Assembly: GCA_016281165.1 (NCBI GenBank)
Contig: JAEEIC010000281.1
Span: forward strand, 1-7,901
DNA length: 7,901 bases
Source of the DNA: Bacillota bacterium
Lineage (GTDB): Bacteria > Bacillota > Clostridia > Peptostreptococcales > Anaerovoracaceae
Direction of reading: 5' to 3'
Notes under the pieces: generated by a model
Told to the model about the DNA's origin: nothing
Database searches by the model: none
The model's input: the letters and a program-made list of their open reading frames with translations, nothing else
In this document: positions 6,261 through 7,901 of the stretch, piece after piece
Layout: each line of letters starts with the position of its first letter
How positions within the stretch are numbered: the stretch's first letter is position 1
Translations under genes and position numbers: made by a program

Positions 6261-7061
6261 ATGAAAAAAAATCTTATGATCGCGGCTCTTCTGCTCGCGC
6301 TCTCAATGATACTCAGCGGCTGCGCCGCTTCCTACACTGTATCCGCCGCCGAGCCGGAAAAGCCGGTCCCCGAGCCTTCTCCGGCCCCGGTCCCCGTCCC
6401 CGTCCAGCCTGAGGAGTCCGTCGGCGAGGTCACGGTCTCCGCTTCCGGCACCGTCACTCTCGTGCCCGACAAGGCGATACTCTCCTTCGGCGTCACAACC
6501 GAAGACGAGAAGGCCGAGGCGGCCCAGAAGAAGAACACCGAGTCCGTCAACAAGGTCATCGAGACCCTCAAGGCCCGCGGCGTCGAAGAGAAGAGCATAC
6601 GCACCGCGAATTACAACATGTATCCCAGATACGACTGGTCGCAGAACAAGGAGACCATCATCGGCTACACGGTCAACACCACCATCACCGTCCAGGATCA
6701 GGGGATCGACGAGATGGGAAAGATCATCTCCGCCTGCGTCGAAGCCGGCATAAACCGGGTCGAGAGCGTCAGGTTCCTCTGCAGCGGTTATGACGCGGCC
6801 TACATCGAAGCGCTCGGGAAGGCCATGGACGCCGCAAAGATCAAGGGCGAGGCTCTGGCCAAAGCGGCGGGAAGGAGCCTGGCCGAAGCCGTCACAATCA
6901 ACGAGGGCTGGCAGGACACCTCCGCGAGATACGGAAAGAACGCCGCCGTCCCCGCCATGGCGGATGAAGCCGAAGCCTACTTCGAGGGCAGCGCGGTCAG
7001 CCTGCAGCCAGGAGAGACAGAGATCACGGCCAATGTGACTGTCACTTATAAAATGAGATGA
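6261..7061 (+). CDS. SIMPL domain (DUF541) lipoprotein
   Basis: This 266-residue protein starts M-K-K-N-L followed by a hydrophobic stretch and the lipobox L-S-G-C (Cys21), so it should be lipid-anchored on the outer face of the membrane. A Pro/Glu/Val-rich linker (about 31-52) separates the anchor from a SIMPL/DUF541 domain (about 54-266). The domain opens with E-V-T-V-S-A-S-G-T-V-T-L-V-P-D-K-A and contains the characteristic G-Y-T-V-N-T-T-I-T-V strand (135-144) and the helix with A-x-x-K-G-E-A-L-A-K-A-A-G. Members of this family occur widely in envelopes; their biochemical role is poorly defined (links to oxidative stress and to oligomeric ring assemblies have been reported for some). It sits between a two-component system and a secreted protein gene, with its own probable promoter and a strong terminator after it, suggesting an envelope function expressed independently or by read-through from the regulator. 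Confidence 0.93.
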   Translation: MKKNLMIAALLLALSMILSGCAASYTVSAAEPEKPVPEPSPAPVPVPVQPEESVGEVTVSASGTVTLVPDKAILSFGVTTEDEKAEAAQKKNTESVNKVIETLKARGVEEKSIRTANYNMYPRYDWSQNKETIIGYTVNTTITVQDQGIDEMGKIISACVEAGINRVESVRFLCSGYDAAYIEALGKAMDAAKIKGEALAKAAGRSLAEAVTINEGWQDTSARYGKNAAVPAMADEAEAYFEGSAVSLQPGETEITANVTVTYKMR

Positions 7062-7079
7062 GCCGCCAGGCGGCTGCCG

Positions 7080-7108
7080 AAAAATGTCCGCGACCCGGAC
7101 ATTTTTTT
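7080..7108 (+). terminator. Rho-independent terminator after the lipoprotein gene
   Basis: ATGTCCG (7084-7090) and CGGACAT (7096-7102) form a perfect stem around a CGACC loop. A residues at 7080-7083 pair with the first T residues of a seven-T tract (7102-7108), extending the stem to 11 bp. Upstream, 7061-7075 can form a small AGCCGC/GCGGCT hairpin. The A-run on the left arm would let it also work on the opposite strand. Confidence 0.9.
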
Positions 7109-7114
7109 ATAAAG

Positions 7115-7159
7115 ACTGTCATTTTTGACGGGGCGAAGCCCCTGTCCGCATAGTATCAT
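7115..7159 (+). promoter_or_regulatory. Promoter region of the surface-protein gene with the second copy of the regulatory box
   Basis: The 21-nt box at 7115-7135 is identical to 2585-2605 and contains the same GTCA-TTTT-TGAC inverted repeat. TATCAT (7154-7159) is the -10 candidate, 23 nt after TTGACG (the first copy has 22). GTCCG (7144-7148) and CAT (7149-7151) recur in the spacer as in the first copy. The box centre falls near -42/-43 of a predicted start, the place of an activator rather than a normal -35. A CATAGT (7149-7154), 18 nt from TTGACG, is a weaker -10 alternative. Confidence 0.6.
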
Positions 7160-7205
7160 CAGAGTATCGGAATGCTTTTCGCGTTTCAGAAAGAGAGGCT
7201 AACAA

Positions 7206-7901
7206 ATGAGAGTTAAACGACCGCTTTCCCTTTTGATAAGCGTCATGCTCCTGATCTCGCTGCTGCCTGCCCAGGTCTTCGCTGAAGTCGGCGAGTTGTT
7301 CCACGCATCGGAGAGTACCCAGACCTGGACGATCGGCGTGAATGATAGAAAGACTGTCACCATCGACCCGGAAGGCGTCTGGGTGTCGATGGACGTCTCC
7401 GGGCTGCCGGCAGGTCTCGACTGGGGTTACGGAGAGGCTCAGGATCCCTATATCTACGGTACCCCCACAGGCCCCGCGGGGACATACGCCGTGCTGATCG
7501 TCGGCAAGGCGACAGGCAGCGATGTCCGCTACAGCCACAAAGTGACCATTACGCTGAAAGAGCCTCCCAAGACTCTTCGCTTCGACACCAGCTTCACTTT
7601 CTGGGCCGGCGAGGAATACAGCGACATGAGAGTCAACGTGGACAGGGATGCCTATGAATCCGTTTGGGACAATATCCAGTTCAGCGGACAGCTCCCTCCC
7701 GGAATGGAGTGGTACTATGAAGAGGGCACCGACCCCAGGATCTACGGCACTCCGACCGGCCCCGCCAAGACCTACAACGCCTACTTCACAGGCGAGATCT
7801 ACGGTTACGACGATACTCTGATCATGGCCGTTTCCATTGAGGTGCTCGAGCCCAAAACAAGAAAGACCTCTGAGACCTTCTATCTTACGAAGGGCGAGGA
7901 G
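7206..7901 (+). CDS. Secreted or surface protein with tandem putative-Ig (He_PIG-like) repeats, 3' end outside the window
   Basis: The frame is open from ATG at 7206 to the last base (232 residues visible). GAGAGG at 7193-7198 is the ribosome binding site. Residues 1-26 form a signal peptide: M-R-V-K-R, a hydrophobic core, then A-Q-V-F-A before Glu27. Two repeats follow (about 38-118 and 125-214). Each has an L-P-(A/P)-G-(L/M)-(D/E)-W core, then I-Y-G-T-P-T-G-P-A (83-91 and 179-187, 96 residues apart), then a T-Y-strand and a closing beta strand. The L-P-x-G-L ... G-T-P-T pattern is typical of putative-Ig domains in bacterial surface and cell-wall-associated proteins. A third repeat seems to begin near residue 217 (T-S-E-T-F-Y-L-T-K-G-E-E). 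The full protein is probably long. Its role may be adhesion or wall binding; the C-terminus with any anchor is not visible. Its promoter carries the same 21-nt box as the sensor operon. Confidence 0.85.
   Translation, partial: MRVKRPLSLLISVMLLISLLPAQVFAEVGELFHASESTQTWTIGVNDRKTVTIDPEGVWVSMDVSGLPAGLDWGYGEAQDPYIYGTPTGPAGTYAVLIVGKATGSDVRYSHKVTITLKEPPKTLRFDTSFTFWAGEEYSDMRVNVDRDAYESVWDNIQFSGQLPPGMEWYYEEGTDPRIYGTPTGPAKTYNAYFTGEIYGYDDTLIMAVSIEVLEPKTRKTSETFYLTKGEE

Noticed and set aside
7119..7538. Minus-strand open frame spanning the promoter and start of the surface-protein gene
   Set aside because: It overlaps the signal peptide and ribosome binding site of a well-supported + strand gene and shows no domain or good start site.

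Overview
The window reads as a dense bacterial locus of GC-rich DNA with strong AGGAGG-type ribosome binding sites, short gaps and every gene on the + strand. The sensor-protein type (N-terminal 7TM region with a T-N-D-L-H signature), the MBOAT/DHHW pair, the lipoprotein and the putative-Ig surface protein together suggest an anaerobic member of the Bacillota (Clostridia-like, possibly gut or rumen). GC content is high for that group. This placement is an inference from gene content and base composition only.

Layout: (1) 1-2178 holds the 3' part of an MBOAT O-acyltransferase followed after 3 nt by a DHHW/AlgX-like SGNH-type protein, a classic pair for O-acylation of an exported polysaccharide. 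(2) 2240-2470 is a small PptA-like tautomerase, followed by a hairpin and a Rho-independent terminator (2515-2542). (3) 2660-6184 is a tightly overlapping three-gene signalling operon: a 7TM sensor protein whose kinase region looks degenerate (Tyr where the phospho-acceptor His is expected, no ATP-binding boxes), an intact membrane histidine kinase with H-D-E, N and G boxes, and a NarL/FixJ-type response regulator. (4) 6261-7061 encodes a SIMPL-domain (DUF541) lipoprotein with its own likely promoter and a strong terminator (7080-7108). (5) 7206 to the window end is the start of a secreted protein with tandem putative-Ig repeats.

The most notable non-coding signal is a 21-nt element repeated exactly at 2585-2605 and 7115-7135. 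It contains the inverted repeat GTCA-N4-TGAC and lies the same distance upstream of a -10-like hexamer before both the sensor operon and the secreted-protein gene. This suggests that one activator controls both, and the response regulator encoded between them is an obvious candidate. A working picture is a cell-surface regulon: a split sensor perceives an envelope or extracellular cue, the regulator acts on its own operon and on the surface protein gene, and the lipoprotein and polysaccharide-acylation genes are neighbours in the same envelope theme. The sequence supports the parts; the regulatory wiring is inference.

No tRNA, rRNA, CRISPR array, insertion sequence or phage gene was seen. No gene-free stretch exceeds 300 bases; the longest is 2471-2659 (189 nt), described in the feature list.
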